DNA of 64,000 bases. It comes from Burkholderia paludis. GTDB lineage: Bacteria > Pseudomonadota > Gammaproteobacteria > Burkholderiales > Burkholderiaceae. Below the pieces are notes generated by a model. The model was given only the letters and a program-made list of their open reading frames with translations, was not told the origin of the DNA and ran no database searches. The translations under genes were made by a program, and so were the position numbers. Of the stretch, positions 17,256 to 25,997 are shown piece by piece (positions within the stretch are counted from its first letter, which is position 1; each line of letters opens with the position of its first letter). The stretch is from the NCBI RefSeq assembly GCF_000732615.1, contig NZ_JPGL01000011.1:124001-188000 (forward strand), written 5' to 3'.

Positions 17256-19394
17256 ATGACTTCCATCGACCGCCGTTCGTTTCTCCGTGCCGCCGCCGCC
17301 GGCACGGCCCTCTCGATGTTCCCGCCGGCGATCCGGCGCGCGCTCGCGATTCCCGCCAACAACCAGACCGGCACGATCAACGACGTGCAGCACGTCGTGA
17401 TCTTCATGCAGGAAAACCGCTCGTTCGACCACTACTTCGGCACGATGCCCGGCGTGCGCGGCTTCGGCGACCGTCTGACGATCCCGCAGCCGGGCGGCGC
17501 GCCGGTCTGGCTGCAGAACGACGGCAAGCGCCCGGTGCTGCCGTTCTACCTCGACAGCACGAAGGGCAATGCGCTGCTGGTCGGCGGCGCGCACTCGTGG
17601 ACCGATTCGCATTCGGCGTGGGACAACGGCCGGATGACCGCGTGGCCCGCGTCGAAGGGCGACGCGTCGATGGGCTACCTGCGCCAGTCGGACCTGCCGT
17701 TCCACTTCGCGCTCGCGAACGCGTTCACCGTGTGCGACGCGTACCACTGCTCGCTGCACGGCGGCACGAACTCCAACCGGATCTTCCTGTGGACCGGCAC
17801 GAACGGCCCGACGGGTTCGAACACGGCCGTCGTGAACAACGACGGCTGGGACGGGCTCGCGTCGTCGAAGACGGGCCTCACGTGGACGACCTACCCGGAG
17901 CGCCTGCAGGCATCCGGCGTGAGCTGGAAGGTCTACCAGAACATGCCGGACAACTACACCGACAACCCGCTCGCCGGCTTCGCGACGTTCCGCAAGGTCA
18001 ACGAGACGGTGCCCGGCTCGCCGAACGCGCCGTACACGCCCGCGATGGAAGCGCTGTCGCCGCTGTACAAGGGGATCGGCAACACGATGCCCGACGGCGG
18101 GTTCCTGCAGTCGCTCGCCGACGACATCGCGGCGAACCGGATGCCGCAGGTGAGCTGGATCGTGTCGCCCACCGCGTACTGCGAGCATCCCGGCGCGTCG
18201 ACGCCGGGGCAGGGCGCGTACTACCTGCAGCGCCTGCTCGACACGCTGACCGCGAACCCGGACGTGTGGAGCAAGACCGTGCTGTTCGTGAACTACGACG
18301 AGAACGACGGCTTCTTCGATCACATGCCGCCGCCGAACCCGCCGTCGCGCAACACGGACGGCACGTATGCGGGCAAGTCGACCGTGACCACGCAGTACGA
18401 GTACTTCACGCTGCCGAACCCGCCCGGCGATTCGTCGCCGCTCGCGCCGGACGGCCGCCCGTACGGGCCCGGCCCGCGCGTGCCGATGTTCGTCGTGTCG
18501 CCGTGGAGCACGGGCGGCTGGGTCAACTCGGAAGTGTTCGACCATACGTCGGTGCTGCGCTTTCTCGAGCAGCGCTTCGGCGTGCAGGAGCCGAACATCA
18601 GCCCGTGGCGCCGCGCGGTGTGCGGCGACATGACGTCGGCGTTCAACTTCAGGAACCCCAACGGCAACCCGACGACGTCGCTGCCGGCGCCGACCAAGGC
18701 CGCGGCCGACGCGCAGCATCTGCAGCAGAGCCTGCAGGGCGCGGTGCCCGTGCCGTCGGTCGGCGCACAGCAGATGCCGGTGCAGCCGCAGGGCGCGCGG
18801 CCGTCGCGCGCGCTGCCGTACGAACTGCATGCGAGCGCGAACGCCGACGTGTCGGGCGGGCTGCTGTGGCTCACGTTCAGCAACACGGGCTCGGTCGGCG
18901 CGGTGTTCCACGTGTACGACAAGCTGCATCTCGATCGCATGCCGCGCCGCTATACCGTCGAAGCAGGCAAGCAACTGTCGGATTCGTGGACGGTGGTGGC
19001 CGACGATGCGGGCAACTACGACCTGTGGGTGCTCGGGCCGAACGGCTTCCTGCGCGAATTCCAGGGCAACGTCGCGAAGGCCGCGAGCGGCCCGGCGCCG
19101 GAAATCCGCGTGTGCTACGACCCGGCGAACGACGCCGTGTACCTGACGATCATGAACGTCGGCAACGCGGCGAGCCAGGTCACGGTCACGTCGAACGCGT
19201 ACCGCACCGACGGCCCGTGGGGCTACGCGGTGCCGGCCGGGATGCAGGTCGAGCCGTACTGGACGCTCGTCGCGTCGAGCGGCTGGTACGACTTCACGCT
19301 GTCGGCCGAGAACGGTCTCGTGCGCCGCTTCGCGGGCCGCGTCGAAACCGGCAAGGACGGCATCAGCGATCCGGCGATGGGCGTGTCCGGCTGA
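17256..19394 (+). CDS. Phosphocholine-specific phospholipase C, Tat-exported
   Basis: A 712-residue extracellular phospholipase C of the PlcH/PlcN family, which cleaves phosphatidylcholine or related lipids to diacylglycerol and phosphocholine. The N-terminal RRSFLR (residues 6-11) plus a hydrophobic stretch is a Tat signal, as in all family members. The phosphoesterase domain (about 40-450) begins VVIFMQENRSFDHYFG and holds NYDENDGFFDHMPPPNP. Two C-terminal DUF756 repeats follow (about 520-610 and 620-705). Length matches PlcN. It is the last gene of the lipoprotein operon and is followed by an intrinsic terminator. Specificity (haemolytic or not) cannot be told from sequence. Confidence 0.9.
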   Translation: MTSIDRRSFLRAAAAGTALSMFPPAIRRALAIPANNQTGTINDVQHVVIFMQENRSFDHYFGTMPGVRGFGDRLTIPQPGGAPVWLQNDGKRPVLPFYLDSTKGNALLVGGAHSWTDSHSAWDNGRMTAWPASKGDASMGYLRQSDLPFHFALANAFTVCDAYHCSLHGGTNSNRIFLWTGTNGPTGSNTAVVNNDGWDGLASSKTGLTWTTYPERLQASGVSWKVYQNMPDNYTDNPLAGFATFRKVNETVPGSPNAPYTPAMEALSPLYKGIGNTMPDGGFLQSLADDIAANRMPQVSWIVSPTAYCEHPGASTPGQGAYYLQRLLDTLTANPDVWSKTVLFVNYDENDGFFDHMPPPNPPSRNTDGTYAGKSTVTTQYEYFTLPNPPGDSSPLAPDGRPYGPGPRVPMFVVSPWSTGGWVNSEVFDHTSVLRFLEQRFGVQEPNISPWRRAVCGDMTSAFNFRNPNGNPTTSLPAPTKAAADAQHLQQSLQGAVPVPSVGAQQMPVQPQGARPSRALPYELHASANADVSGGLLWLTFSNTGSVGAVFHVYDKLHLDRMPRRYTVEAGKQLSDSWTVVADDAGNYDLWVLGPNGFLREFQGNVAKAASGPAPEIRVCYDPANDAVYLTIMNVGNAASQVTVTSNAYRTDGPWGYAVPAGMQVEPYWTLVASSGWYDFTLSAENGLVRRFAGRVETGKDGISDPAMGVSG

Positions 19395-19469
19395 CAGGCG
19401 CCGGCCGGGCGGCCGGCGTCGCATCCCCGGTAGCCGCCGGCGTGCACGACCCGCGCCGGCGGCCTTGGT

Positions 19470-19503
19470 GCGCGGCCTCGCATCGGCGGGGCCGCGCGTT
19501 TTT
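19470..19503 (+). terminator. Intrinsic terminator after phospholipase C gene
   Basis: GCGCGGCC and GGCCGCGC form a perfect 8-bp stem around a 12-base loop, followed by G and five T. It lies 76 bp after the phospholipase stop and ends just before the HAD gene, insulating the two. Confidence 0.7.
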
Positions 19504-19535
19504 CATTCCTCCCCGATCACACGACGTTTCATTCG

Positions 19536-20222
19536 ATGACGCAACTCGCGCTTTTCGATCTCGACTTCACCCTCATTCCGTTCGACAGCGACCAGGCCTG
19601 GGGCCGTTTCATGGTCGAACACGGCCTCGTCGACGCGGCCGAATTCGCCCGCATCGACGCGGCCTTTTCGGCCGGCTACGCGGCCGGCATGCTCGATATC
19701 CACGCGCATCTGCGCGACATGCTCGCGCCGCTCGCCCGCTTTTCGCGGGAGCGGCTCGCGCACTGGCATGCGTGCTTCATGGCCGACGTCGTGCGGCCGG
19801 CGATTGCGCCGGCCGCGCTCGACCTCGTGCGCCATCATCGCGCCCGCGGCGACCTGTGCTGCGTCGTGACCGCGACGAATGCGTTCATCACGCGGCCGAT
19901 CGCGCGCGCGTTCGGCATCGACGCGCTGATCGCGTGCGAACCCGAGACCGTCGACGGGCACCCCGAGTCGCGCTATACGGGGCGTCCATGCGGCGTGCCG
20001 AGCTATCGGGAGGGGAAGATCGTGCGCACCGACGCGTGGCTCGCATCGCTCGGCCTTGCATGGTCGGACTTCGAACGCAGCTGGTTCTACAGCGATTCGC
20101 ACAACGACGTGCCGCTGCTCGAGACGGTGACCGATGCGGTCGCGACGAATCCGGACGAACGGTTGCGGGCGGTGGCGCTGCAGCGCGGCTGGCGGATCGT
20201 GGAGCTGTTCGAGACGGCCTGA
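19536..20222 (+). CDS. HAD-IB family phosphatase
   Basis: A 228-residue cytoplasmic HAD hydrolase of subfamily IB (phosphoserine-phosphatase-like). Motif I is FDLDFT with nucleophile D8 and D10. Motif II threonine lies in CVVTATNAF, the motif III lysine in YREGKIVR, and motif IV is YSDSHNDVPLLE. It dephosphorylates a small phosphomonoester by an aspartyl-phosphate intermediate. The short helical cap between motifs I and II fits IB members. It is convergent with the LysR gene 12 bp downstream. Substrate unknown. Confidence 0.85.
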   Translation: MTQLALFDLDFTLIPFDSDQAWGRFMVEHGLVDAAEFARIDAAFSAGYAAGMLDIHAHLRDMLAPLARFSRERLAHWHACFMADVVRPAIAPAALDLVRHHRARGDLCCVVTATNAFITRPIARAFGIDALIACEPETVDGHPESRYTGRPCGVPSYREGKIVRTDAWLASLGLAWSDFERSWFYSDSHNDVPLLETVTDAVATNPDERLRAVALQRGWRIVELFETA

Positions 20223-20234
20223 GCGCGGGCGTCG

Positions 20235-21122
20235 TCAGGCGTGCGCCGGCATGCGCGCGTCGCGGCCCCCGACGTTGGCCATGAACGCGGCGATCAGCCG
20301 CGTCCCGGCGCGCGCGTCGAGGTAGTAGAGGTATTCGTGCATCGGCGGCATGTCGTCGGCGAGCGGGACCGCGCGCAGCTCGGGATGCAGGCCGACCTCG
20401 CCGCGCGGCATCAGCGTGCAGCCCATGTCGTGCCGCACCGCCTCGCGGATCGCCTCGCGGCTGCCGAGCTCGATCGCGCTCGCCGGTACGTGGATGCCTG
20501 CGTGCCGCAGCACGTGTTCCATCAGCGCGCGCGTGCGCGAGCCGGCCTCGCGCAGCAGCAGCGTCTCGCCGGCCAGCGCGGCGAGCGCGACCGACGCGCG
20601 CGCGGCGAGCGGATGCGAACGGTGGACGACCAGCACGAGCGGATCGTTCGCGATCGTATGGCGGACGAAACGCGGATCGTCGTCGCGCTGCGACGACACG
20701 GCGACGTCGACGCGAAAATCGACGAGCGCGTCGAGCACCTGCTGCGAGTTGCCGATCTCGACGCTGATCTTCACGGCCGGATACTGGCGCCGGAACGCGG
20801 CGATCGCGGGCAGGATGTAGAACGGGCCGGTCGTGCCGACGCGCAGGTTGCCCGTATGCAGTTCGCGCTCGTTGCGCAGCGCGAAATCGATGTCGTTCTC
20901 CATCTGCAGCATCTGGCCGATCATCGGCATCAGCGACGCACCGGCGTCGCTGAGATCGAGACGATTGCCGCGGCGATGGAACAGCTCGACGCCGTAGTGG
21001 CGTTCGAGTTGCTGGATGCGCGACGTGATCGTCGGCTGGCTGACGTCGAGACGCTTCGCGGCCGCGGTCACGCTTCCCTGGCGGGCGGTTTCGTAGAAGG
21101 CGGCGAGAAGCAGGGCAAGCAT
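20235..21122 (-). CDS. LysR-type transcriptional regulator
   Basis: A 295-residue LysR regulator. The helix-turn-helix covers about residues 14-60 (GSVTAAAKRLDVSQPTIT) and the periplasmic-binding-like effector domain about 90-290. A cupin gene lies upstream on the same strand. LysR proteins usually control a neighbouring divergent gene, but here neighbours are convergent or co-directional, so its target is not clear. Confidence 0.88.
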   Translation of the reverse strand: MLALLLAAFYETARQGSVTAAAKRLDVSQPTITSRIQQLERHYGVELFHRRGNRLDLSDAGASLMPMIGQMLQMENDIDFALRNERELHTGNLRVGTTGPFYILPAIAAFRRQYPAVKISVEIGNSQQVLDALVDFRVDVAVSSQRDDDPRFVRHTIANDPLVLVVHRSHPLAARASVALAALAGETLLLREAGSRTRALMEHVLRHAGIHVPASAIELGSREAIREAVRHDMGCTLMPRGEVGLHPELRAVPLADDMPPMHEYLYYLDARAGTRLIAAFMANVGGRDARMPAHA

Positions 21123-21243
21123 GGCGACACACGGGACGGGACGAGCGGAAATTACCGGCCGCGTGTGTCAATGCCGTGTCATCGCCGTGGAATGCCGTGG
21201 CAAATTGGGGCGCACTGTTGCGCATGCAACGGGCGTGGGGCGC

Positions 21244-21615
21244 TTACTCCGGCGGCTGCTCGTCGTATGCGACGAAGATCTTCCGCGTGTGCTCGACCAC
21301 TTCCCATGTGCCGCGAAAGCCCGGCGGAATCACGAAGCGGTGGCCGGCGCGCAGGGTCTTGCGGTTCCCGTCGAGGTCGGTGATCACCGATATGCCTGCG
21401 AGGATCTCGCAGTATTCCGCCTCGGTGTACGCGACGTGCCAGCAGCCGGGCGTGCTTTCCCAGATGCCGGTCGAGAAACGGCCGCACGGGCTCGCGAAGC
21501 CCGGCGTGAGCGTGTGCAGCGGATCGCCGGAAATCAGCTTCTCGGGCGACACGCGGTACTGCGTCGGCTCGCCGCTCGGGGCGAACGCATCGGTGATGGA
21601 GGAAACGTCGATCAT
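21244..21615 (-). CDS. Cupin-domain protein
   Basis: A 123-residue single-domain cupin with a jelly-roll fold. Motif-like segments are TEAEYCEILAG and RAGHRFVIPPGFRGTWEVVE, typical of small DUF861-like cupins. The usual histidines are only partly present, so metal binding is uncertain. The start at 21615 is chosen for the MIDVSSITDAF family N-terminus and an AGG-rich site upstream. The frame is open further upstream without signals. It may bind or isomerise a small molecule sensed by the LysR 121 bp downstream; that is a guess. Confidence 0.75.
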   Translation of the reverse strand: MIDVSSITDAFAPSGEPTQYRVSPEKLISGDPLHTLTPGFASPCGRFSTGIWESTPGCWHVAYTEAEYCEILAGISVITDLDGNRKTLRAGHRFVIPPGFRGTWEVVEHTRKIFVAYDEQPPE

Positions 21616-21781
21616 GATGGACCTGCTTCGTCGGGTTGGGGGGAACGGGGCGCGCCGGCGGCGACGCGCGATCCCGCGCCCGACATCATCGCAGATCGAC
21701 GCGCCGGTGCGCCCGGCGGCCCCCCCGGCAGCCCGATTCCGGGCCGGGCGATGCCGGCCCGGCGAAGCGCCGCGCGACCGG

Positions 21782-23833
21782 TCAGGCGAGCGTTGCGTCC
21801 GTCGCCGCGACGGCCTCGGCATCGCGCGCGGCCGCTGCCGAAGCCGCGGCGCCCGCGAGCCGCCGGTAGCGCGCGAGCGCCCACAGCGGGAAGTACGCGG
21901 TATAGCCGTGATACTTCAGGTAGAAGATGCGCGGGAAGCCCGGCGCGTTGTGCGAGCGGTGCCACCAGAAGCCGTCGTCCTGCTGCACCGATTGCAGATA
22001 CGCGATGCCGCGCTTCACCGATTCGGATTCGAAGTCGCCGAACGCCATCTGCGCGAGCAGCGCCCACGCGGTGAAGTTCGACGTGCTCTCGCCGCCGTTG
22101 GTGCCGGCCAGCCGCGGGTCGATATAGCTGTCGTTCGTCTCGCCCCAGCCGCCGTCCGCATGCTGCCGCGCGCGCAGCCAGTCGATCGCGCGTGCGATGT
22201 ACGGCTGCGACCGGTCCTCGCCGGCGAGCGCGAGGCCGGCCAGCACGCTCCACGTGCCGTAGATGTAGTTCGTGCCCCAGCGGCCCCACCAGCTGCCGTC
22301 AGGTTGCTGCGTGCGCTTCACGTAGTCGATGCAGCGCGCGAGCGACGCGCGCTCTTCCGCGCGTTTCGTCACGCCGAAGCACAGCAGCACGCGGCCCGAC
22401 ACGTCTTCGGTCGGCGGATCGAGCAACGCGCCGTGATCGGCGAACGGGATCGCGTTCAGGTACATGCGGTCGCAGTCGGCGTCGAACGCCGCGAAGCCGC
22501 CGTTGCGCGACTGCAGCCCGCGCATCCAGTCGAGCGCGCGCGCGACGCGCGGCGCATGCGGGTTCCGGCCGTGCGCGTCGGGATGCGTGCGGCCGCGGCG
22601 ATCGAGCATCGCGGTGACGACCGCGGTGTCGTCGATGTCGGGGTAGTACGGATTCGCGTACTGGAACGCCCAGCCGCCCGGCTCGGTTTCCGCCGGTGCG
22701 TTCTCGATCCAGTCGCCGCGCAGGTCGTTCACCTGGCGCACGGCCAGCCAGTCGTACGCGCGCGCGATGCGGGCGTCGAGGTCGCGCAGCGTGTCGTCCG
22801 GCTCGCCGGCCTGCGGCGTGGCGACGCCGCGCGCCTGTTCGAGCGCCATCGTGCTCCACGCGGTGTCCCACACCGGCGACAGGCACGGCTGGCAATACAT
22901 GCTGCCGTCCGGGCGCGTGACCAGCAGCTTTTCCAGCGCGTTCTCGCAATCGCGCCGCAGCGGATGGTCGTCCGGGTAGCGGAGCACGTCCATCATCTGG
23001 TAGCTGTAGACGATCGGCGGGAAGATGCCGCCGAGCCCGTCCTCGCCGTTCATGCGCTCCGCGCACCAGGCTTCCGCATGCCGGATCGCGCGCTGCCGCA
23101 GGCGCTTCGGCATCAGCGGCTCGATGTGGCGGACCGTGCGGTCGAGCGCGAGGAACAGCCGGCGCATGCCGCGCGCCGGAGGGAAATAGTGGCGCTCGTC
23201 GTCGGGCGCCGTGACGAACAGCTCGCGGATCGAGACGTTGCGCGGATTGCGCGCGCGCGCCTTGAGCGAGCACAGCACCAGGAGCGGCACCATCGTCGTC
23301 CGCGCCCAGTATGCGACCTTGTACATCGAGATCGGCACCCACTTCGGGAACAGCACGAATTCGATCGGCATGAACGGCGCCGCGCGCCACGGCACCTGGC
23401 CGAAGGTCGCGAGCAGGATGCGCGTGAACACGTTCGCGCGCGCCGCGCCGCCGAGCTTCAGGATCGCGTCGCGCGCGCGGACCATGTGCGGGGCGTGTTC
23501 GCTGTCGCCGGCCGCCTTCAGCGCGAAGTACGCCTTCACGCTGCACGACACGTCCGGGTCGCCGTCGACGTACAGCGCCCATCCGCCATGCGTATCGAGC
23601 CGCTGGTTGGCGCGCAGGTAGCGCGCCATCCTCTCCTGGCGAAGGTCGTCGATCTTGTCCATGAAATGCATCATCAGGATGTATTCCGCGGTGATCGTCG
23701 CGTCGGATTCGAGTTCAAAACACCAGCTGCCGTCGGGCTGCTGAAGACGCAGGAGCGCGTCGCGTCCACGGGCGATCGCGGTGTCGAGCGCGGACCAGGA
23801 GGAGGGGGCGGGTTTGTTCATGCGGCGGATCAT
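21782..23833 (-). CDS. shc: Squalene-hopene cyclase
   Basis: A 683-residue membrane-associated triterpene cyclase that converts squalene to hopene, the first committed step of hopanoid synthesis. The protonating acid motif DIDDTA lies at residues 399-404. QW repeats recur, for example QQPDGSWCFE, QHADGGWGETNDSY and QQDDGFWWHRS. Length matches bacterial Shc. No hpn genes for squalene supply (hpnCDE) or side-chain addition flank it, so it is a stand-alone copy. A TetR gene is divergent with only 53 bp between starts, suggesting local control. An ATG four codons later is a weaker start. Confidence 0.95.
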   Translation of the reverse strand: MIRRMNKPAPSSWSALDTAIARGRDALLRLQQPDGSWCFELESDATITAEYILMMHFMDKIDDLRQERMARYLRANQRLDTHGGWALYVDGDPDVSCSVKAYFALKAAGDSEHAPHMVRARDAILKLGGAARANVFTRILLATFGQVPWRAAPFMPIEFVLFPKWVPISMYKVAYWARTTMVPLLVLCSLKARARNPRNVSIRELFVTAPDDERHYFPPARGMRRLFLALDRTVRHIEPLMPKRLRQRAIRHAEAWCAERMNGEDGLGGIFPPIVYSYQMMDVLRYPDDHPLRRDCENALEKLLVTRPDGSMYCQPCLSPVWDTAWSTMALEQARGVATPQAGEPDDTLRDLDARIARAYDWLAVRQVNDLRGDWIENAPAETEPGGWAFQYANPYYPDIDDTAVVTAMLDRRGRTHPDAHGRNPHAPRVARALDWMRGLQSRNGGFAAFDADCDRMYLNAIPFADHGALLDPPTEDVSGRVLLCFGVTKRAEERASLARCIDYVKRTQQPDGSWWGRWGTNYIYGTWSVLAGLALAGEDRSQPYIARAIDWLRARQHADGGWGETNDSYIDPRLAGTNGGESTSNFTAWALLAQMAFGDFESESVKRGIAYLQSVQQDDGFWWHRSHNAPGFPRIFYLKYHGYTAYFPLWALARYRRLAGAAASAAAARDAEAVAATDATLA

Positions 23834-23886
23834 ACCATCCAGCCGGAATGTTTATATCGAGACGCCCGGGTGCTACCATCCGCCTC

Positions 23887-24567
23887 ATGAAAAAACGCCT
23901 CGAACCCGCTTCGCACGATGTGTCCGCGCCTGTCGGGCCGGCCGAAACCGCCGCCGCACGGGCGTCTGACGGTGCGGCGGCGCCGGCTGTCGCCGCCGGC
24001 GTGCGGCGAAAAAAAGCGCCGGACCAGGTGCGCGCGCAGCTGCTGGCGGCCGCGTCGGACATCGCGACGCATCACGGCGTGGTCGCGTTGACGCTCGATG
24101 CGGTGGCCGAGCGGGCCGGCGTGACGAAAGGCGCGTTGCAGTACCACTTCGCGAACAAGCAGGGGCTGCTGGATGCGCTGTTCGGGCAGGCCACCGAGCG
24201 GTTCGCCGTGCAGATGGCCGCGCGGATGGCGGCGGATTCCGCCGGCGACGGCGCGGCGGCGCGCGCCTACGTGCACGCCGTGCTCGACGAGTCGCACCCG
24301 GCCGCGAGTACCGATGTGCTGCGCGTGCTGGTCGCGTCGATGATTACCGACCAGGACACGCGCGCGCGCTGGTCGGTGCCGATGCGCGAATGGGCGCGCC
24401 CCGATCCGGTGCCGCTCGAGCAGGCCGCGACGCTGATGATCTGCCGGCTCGCGGCCGACGGGCTGTGGATTTCGACGCTGCTCGACAGCGTCGAGATGCC
24501 GGCCGAATTGCGTGCGGAGATCGTCCGGCAACTCGACGCGATGAGCCGGAACGCGGCGCGCGGATGA
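23887..24567 (+). CDS. TetR-family transcriptional regulator
   Basis: A 226-residue TetR regulator. A disordered Ala-rich N-terminus (residues 1-38) precedes the helix-turn-helix (about 45-95; LTLDAVAERAGVTKGALQYHF, of which AGVTKGALQYHF is the recognition part), followed by a helical ligand domain. The ATG at 23887 begins MKKRLEP; 13 more upstream codons are open but overlap the shared promoter. It is divergent from shc across 53 bp, so it probably represses shc or its own gene in response to a ligand. Confidence 0.88.
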   Translation: MKKRLEPASHDVSAPVGPAETAAARASDGAAAPAVAAGVRRKKAPDQVRAQLLAAASDIATHHGVVALTLDAVAERAGVTKGALQYHFANKQGLLDALFGQATERFAVQMAARMAADSAGDGAAARAYVHAVLDESHPAASTDVLRVLVASMITDQDTRARWSVPMREWARPDPVPLEQAATLMICRLAADGLWISTLLDSVEMPAELRAEIVRQLDAMSRNAARG

Positions 24568-24652
24568 CGCACGGCACGGCCCCGCCGTCGCCGGCGGCCG
24601 GAATGCGCGCCGGCCTCAAGCGGGCAGGCGGACGGACGCCGCCCGAATCCGC

Positions 24653-24681
24653 TTGCCCGCGATCCGGCCGTTGGCTATGCT
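24653..24681 (+). promoter_or_regulatory. Sigma-70-type promoter
   Basis: TTGCCC at 24653-24658 and TATGCT at 24676-24681 with an optimal 17-bp spacer. Start of transcription is expected near 24688, ahead of the leader and kinase gene. Confidence 0.45.
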
Positions 24682-24687
24682 GGCACG

Positions 24688-24795
24688 CATGAACCGATCG
24701 CCTGTCCGCCCGATTATTGACGCCGCAAGTGTGCCGGCGGGGTAGCGATCGACAGGATGCATATCGTCAAAACCCGCCCGGAAGGCGGGTTTTTG
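24688..24795 (+). ncRNA. Candidate leader RNA or small RNA ending in a terminator
   Basis: From the predicted transcription start to the terminator T-run is about 108 nt. It contains an 18-codon frame (24689-24745, beginning MNRSPVRPII) whose ATG would lie at the very transcript 5' end, so it could be a leaderless leader peptide. The hairpin then ends the RNA before the kinase start at 24811. It may be an attenuator or an independent small RNA. No known RNA family is recognised. Confidence 0.35.
24769..24794 (+). terminator. Intrinsic terminator upstream of the kinase gene
   Basis: AAAACCCGCC pairs perfectly with GGCGGGTTTT around a 5-base loop, with T-run ending at 24794. It is unusual in lying 17 bp before a start codon rather than after a stop. 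Confidence 0.7.
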
Positions 24796-24810
24796 CTTTT
24801 CGGGCATGCC

Positions 24811-25371
24811 ATGGAGAACCTGAACATGCAGACCGGGAAGCCGTTTCACGCGGCGGCATCGAACGATGCCGCGCTGCTCCACATGGTATGCGGCAAGATC
24901 GCATCCGGAAAATCGACCCTCGTCGCGCGGCTCGCGAGCGCCGGGCCGAGCGTGCCGATCAGCGAGGACGTCTGGCTCGCCCACCTCTATCCGGACGAGA
25001 TCCTGTCGATCGAAGACTATGTCCGCTGCGCGGCGCGCGTCAGGCACGTGCTTGCCGATCATGTCCGCGCGCTGCTGCGGGCCGGCGTGTCGGTGGTGCT
25101 CGACGTTCCGTTCAACACCGTCGCCGCGCGCGCGTGGGGGCTCGACGTGGCGCGGGCCGCCGGCTGCGACCATCGGCTGCATTACCTCGACGTCGACGAT
25201 GCGGTCTGCAAGGCGCGCCTGCACCGGCGCAATGCGCGCGGGGACCATCCGTTCCAGGCGACCGACGCCGAGTTCGAACGGATCACGCGCTACTTCGTCG
25301 CGCCGGATGCGGCGGAAGGGCTGAACATCGTCGCGTATGACGAAGCGGGTTCCGTCAGGCCGTCTGCGTGA
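24811..25371 (+). CDS. P-loop ATPase/kinase (AAA_33 type)
   Basis: A 186-residue cytoplasmic P-loop protein. Walker A is GKIASGKST (residues 28-36). A Walker-B-like strand VVLDVPFNT and basic lid residues (RLHRRNARGDHP) follow, as in zeta-toxin or small-molecule kinases of the AAA_33 group. It probably phosphorylates a small molecule; the substrate is unknown. No antitoxin-like gene is next to it, so a zeta-toxin role is not supported. The start at 24811 (MENLNMQTG) is chosen because the upstream frame runs through a terminator hairpin; 24826 is the alternative. Confidence 0.75.
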   Translation: MENLNMQTGKPFHAAASNDAALLHMVCGKIASGKSTLVARLASAGPSVPISEDVWLAHLYPDEILSIEDYVRCAARVRHVLADHVRALLRAGVSVVLDVPFNTVAARAWGLDVARAAGCDHRLHYLDVDDAVCKARLHRRNARGDHPFQATDAEFERITRYFVAPDAAEGLNIVAYDEAGSVRPSA

Positions 25372-25634
25372 CGTGCGACGGCGTGGCGAACGATGCGTGG
25401 CTCGACGCCGGCCGGTTTTGCGGGAGGTTGTCGACAGGGAGAAGGGGGCTTCGCCGCGACGTGGCGTGGCATGGCGTGGCGGGGGCCGTGCGATGCGTCA
25501 CGGCCAGGTCGGCGTGTCATGCCGGCTCCGCCCGGCGCGCGGCGACGAAGCCGTTCGCCGTCGCGCGGACGTCGTTCGACGCGGAGGCAAGGCAACCGTG
25601 GCCGACGCCTTGCCTCCGGGCAGCACGCGACGCG

Positions 25635-25997
25635 TCAGACCGCGGCCGTCGCACTGAACTCCACCAGCAACTCCGGCAGCCCGAGCGTGGCCTGCACCGT
25701 GCAGCGGGCCGGCAGGTGGTGCGGGTCGACCCAGCCCTGCCAGACGGCATTCATGCGATCGAACAGCGCCATGTCCTTCAGGTAGATCGTGACCGACAGC
25801 AACTGCTGCCGGCTGCTGCCCGCCTGTTCCAGCAAGGCGTCGATGCGCCCGAGCGCCTCGGCGGCCTGTTCCTCGATCGTGTGCGCATCCGGTGCGCCCG
25901 ACGACGTCTGTCCGGCGAGAAAGAGAAGATTGCCCGCGCGCACCATCTTGCTCATGCGTGCGTTGCCTGCGGTTCTGACGATAGGGGTGTGATTCAT
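25635..25997 (-). CDS. RidA family reactive-intermediate deaminase
   Basis: A 120-residue RidA/YjgF/YER057c/UK114 protein. RidA proteins hydrolyse reactive enamine or imine intermediates released by PLP enzymes or amine oxidases. Signature segments are LFLAGQTSS, EEQAAEALGRIDALLEQAG and the C-terminal-half PARCTVQATLGLPELLVE with the conserved arginine. It is the last gene of the operon starting at 32690. Its ATG overlaps the stop of the FAD/Bfd gene by 4 bp. Its place beside amine-oxidising flavoproteins suggests it clears their imine products. Confidence 0.9.
   Translation of the reverse strand: MNHTPIVRTAGNARMSKMVRAGNLLFLAGQTSSGAPDAHTIEEQAAEALGRIDALLEQAGSSRQQLLSVTIYLKDMALFDRMNAVWQGWVDPHHLPARCTVQATLGLPELLVEFSATAAV

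Noticed and set aside
24811-25371. Zeta toxin of a toxin-antitoxin pair
   Set aside because: The P-loop fits, but there is no adjacent epsilon-like antitoxin gene and the upstream element is a terminator/leader.
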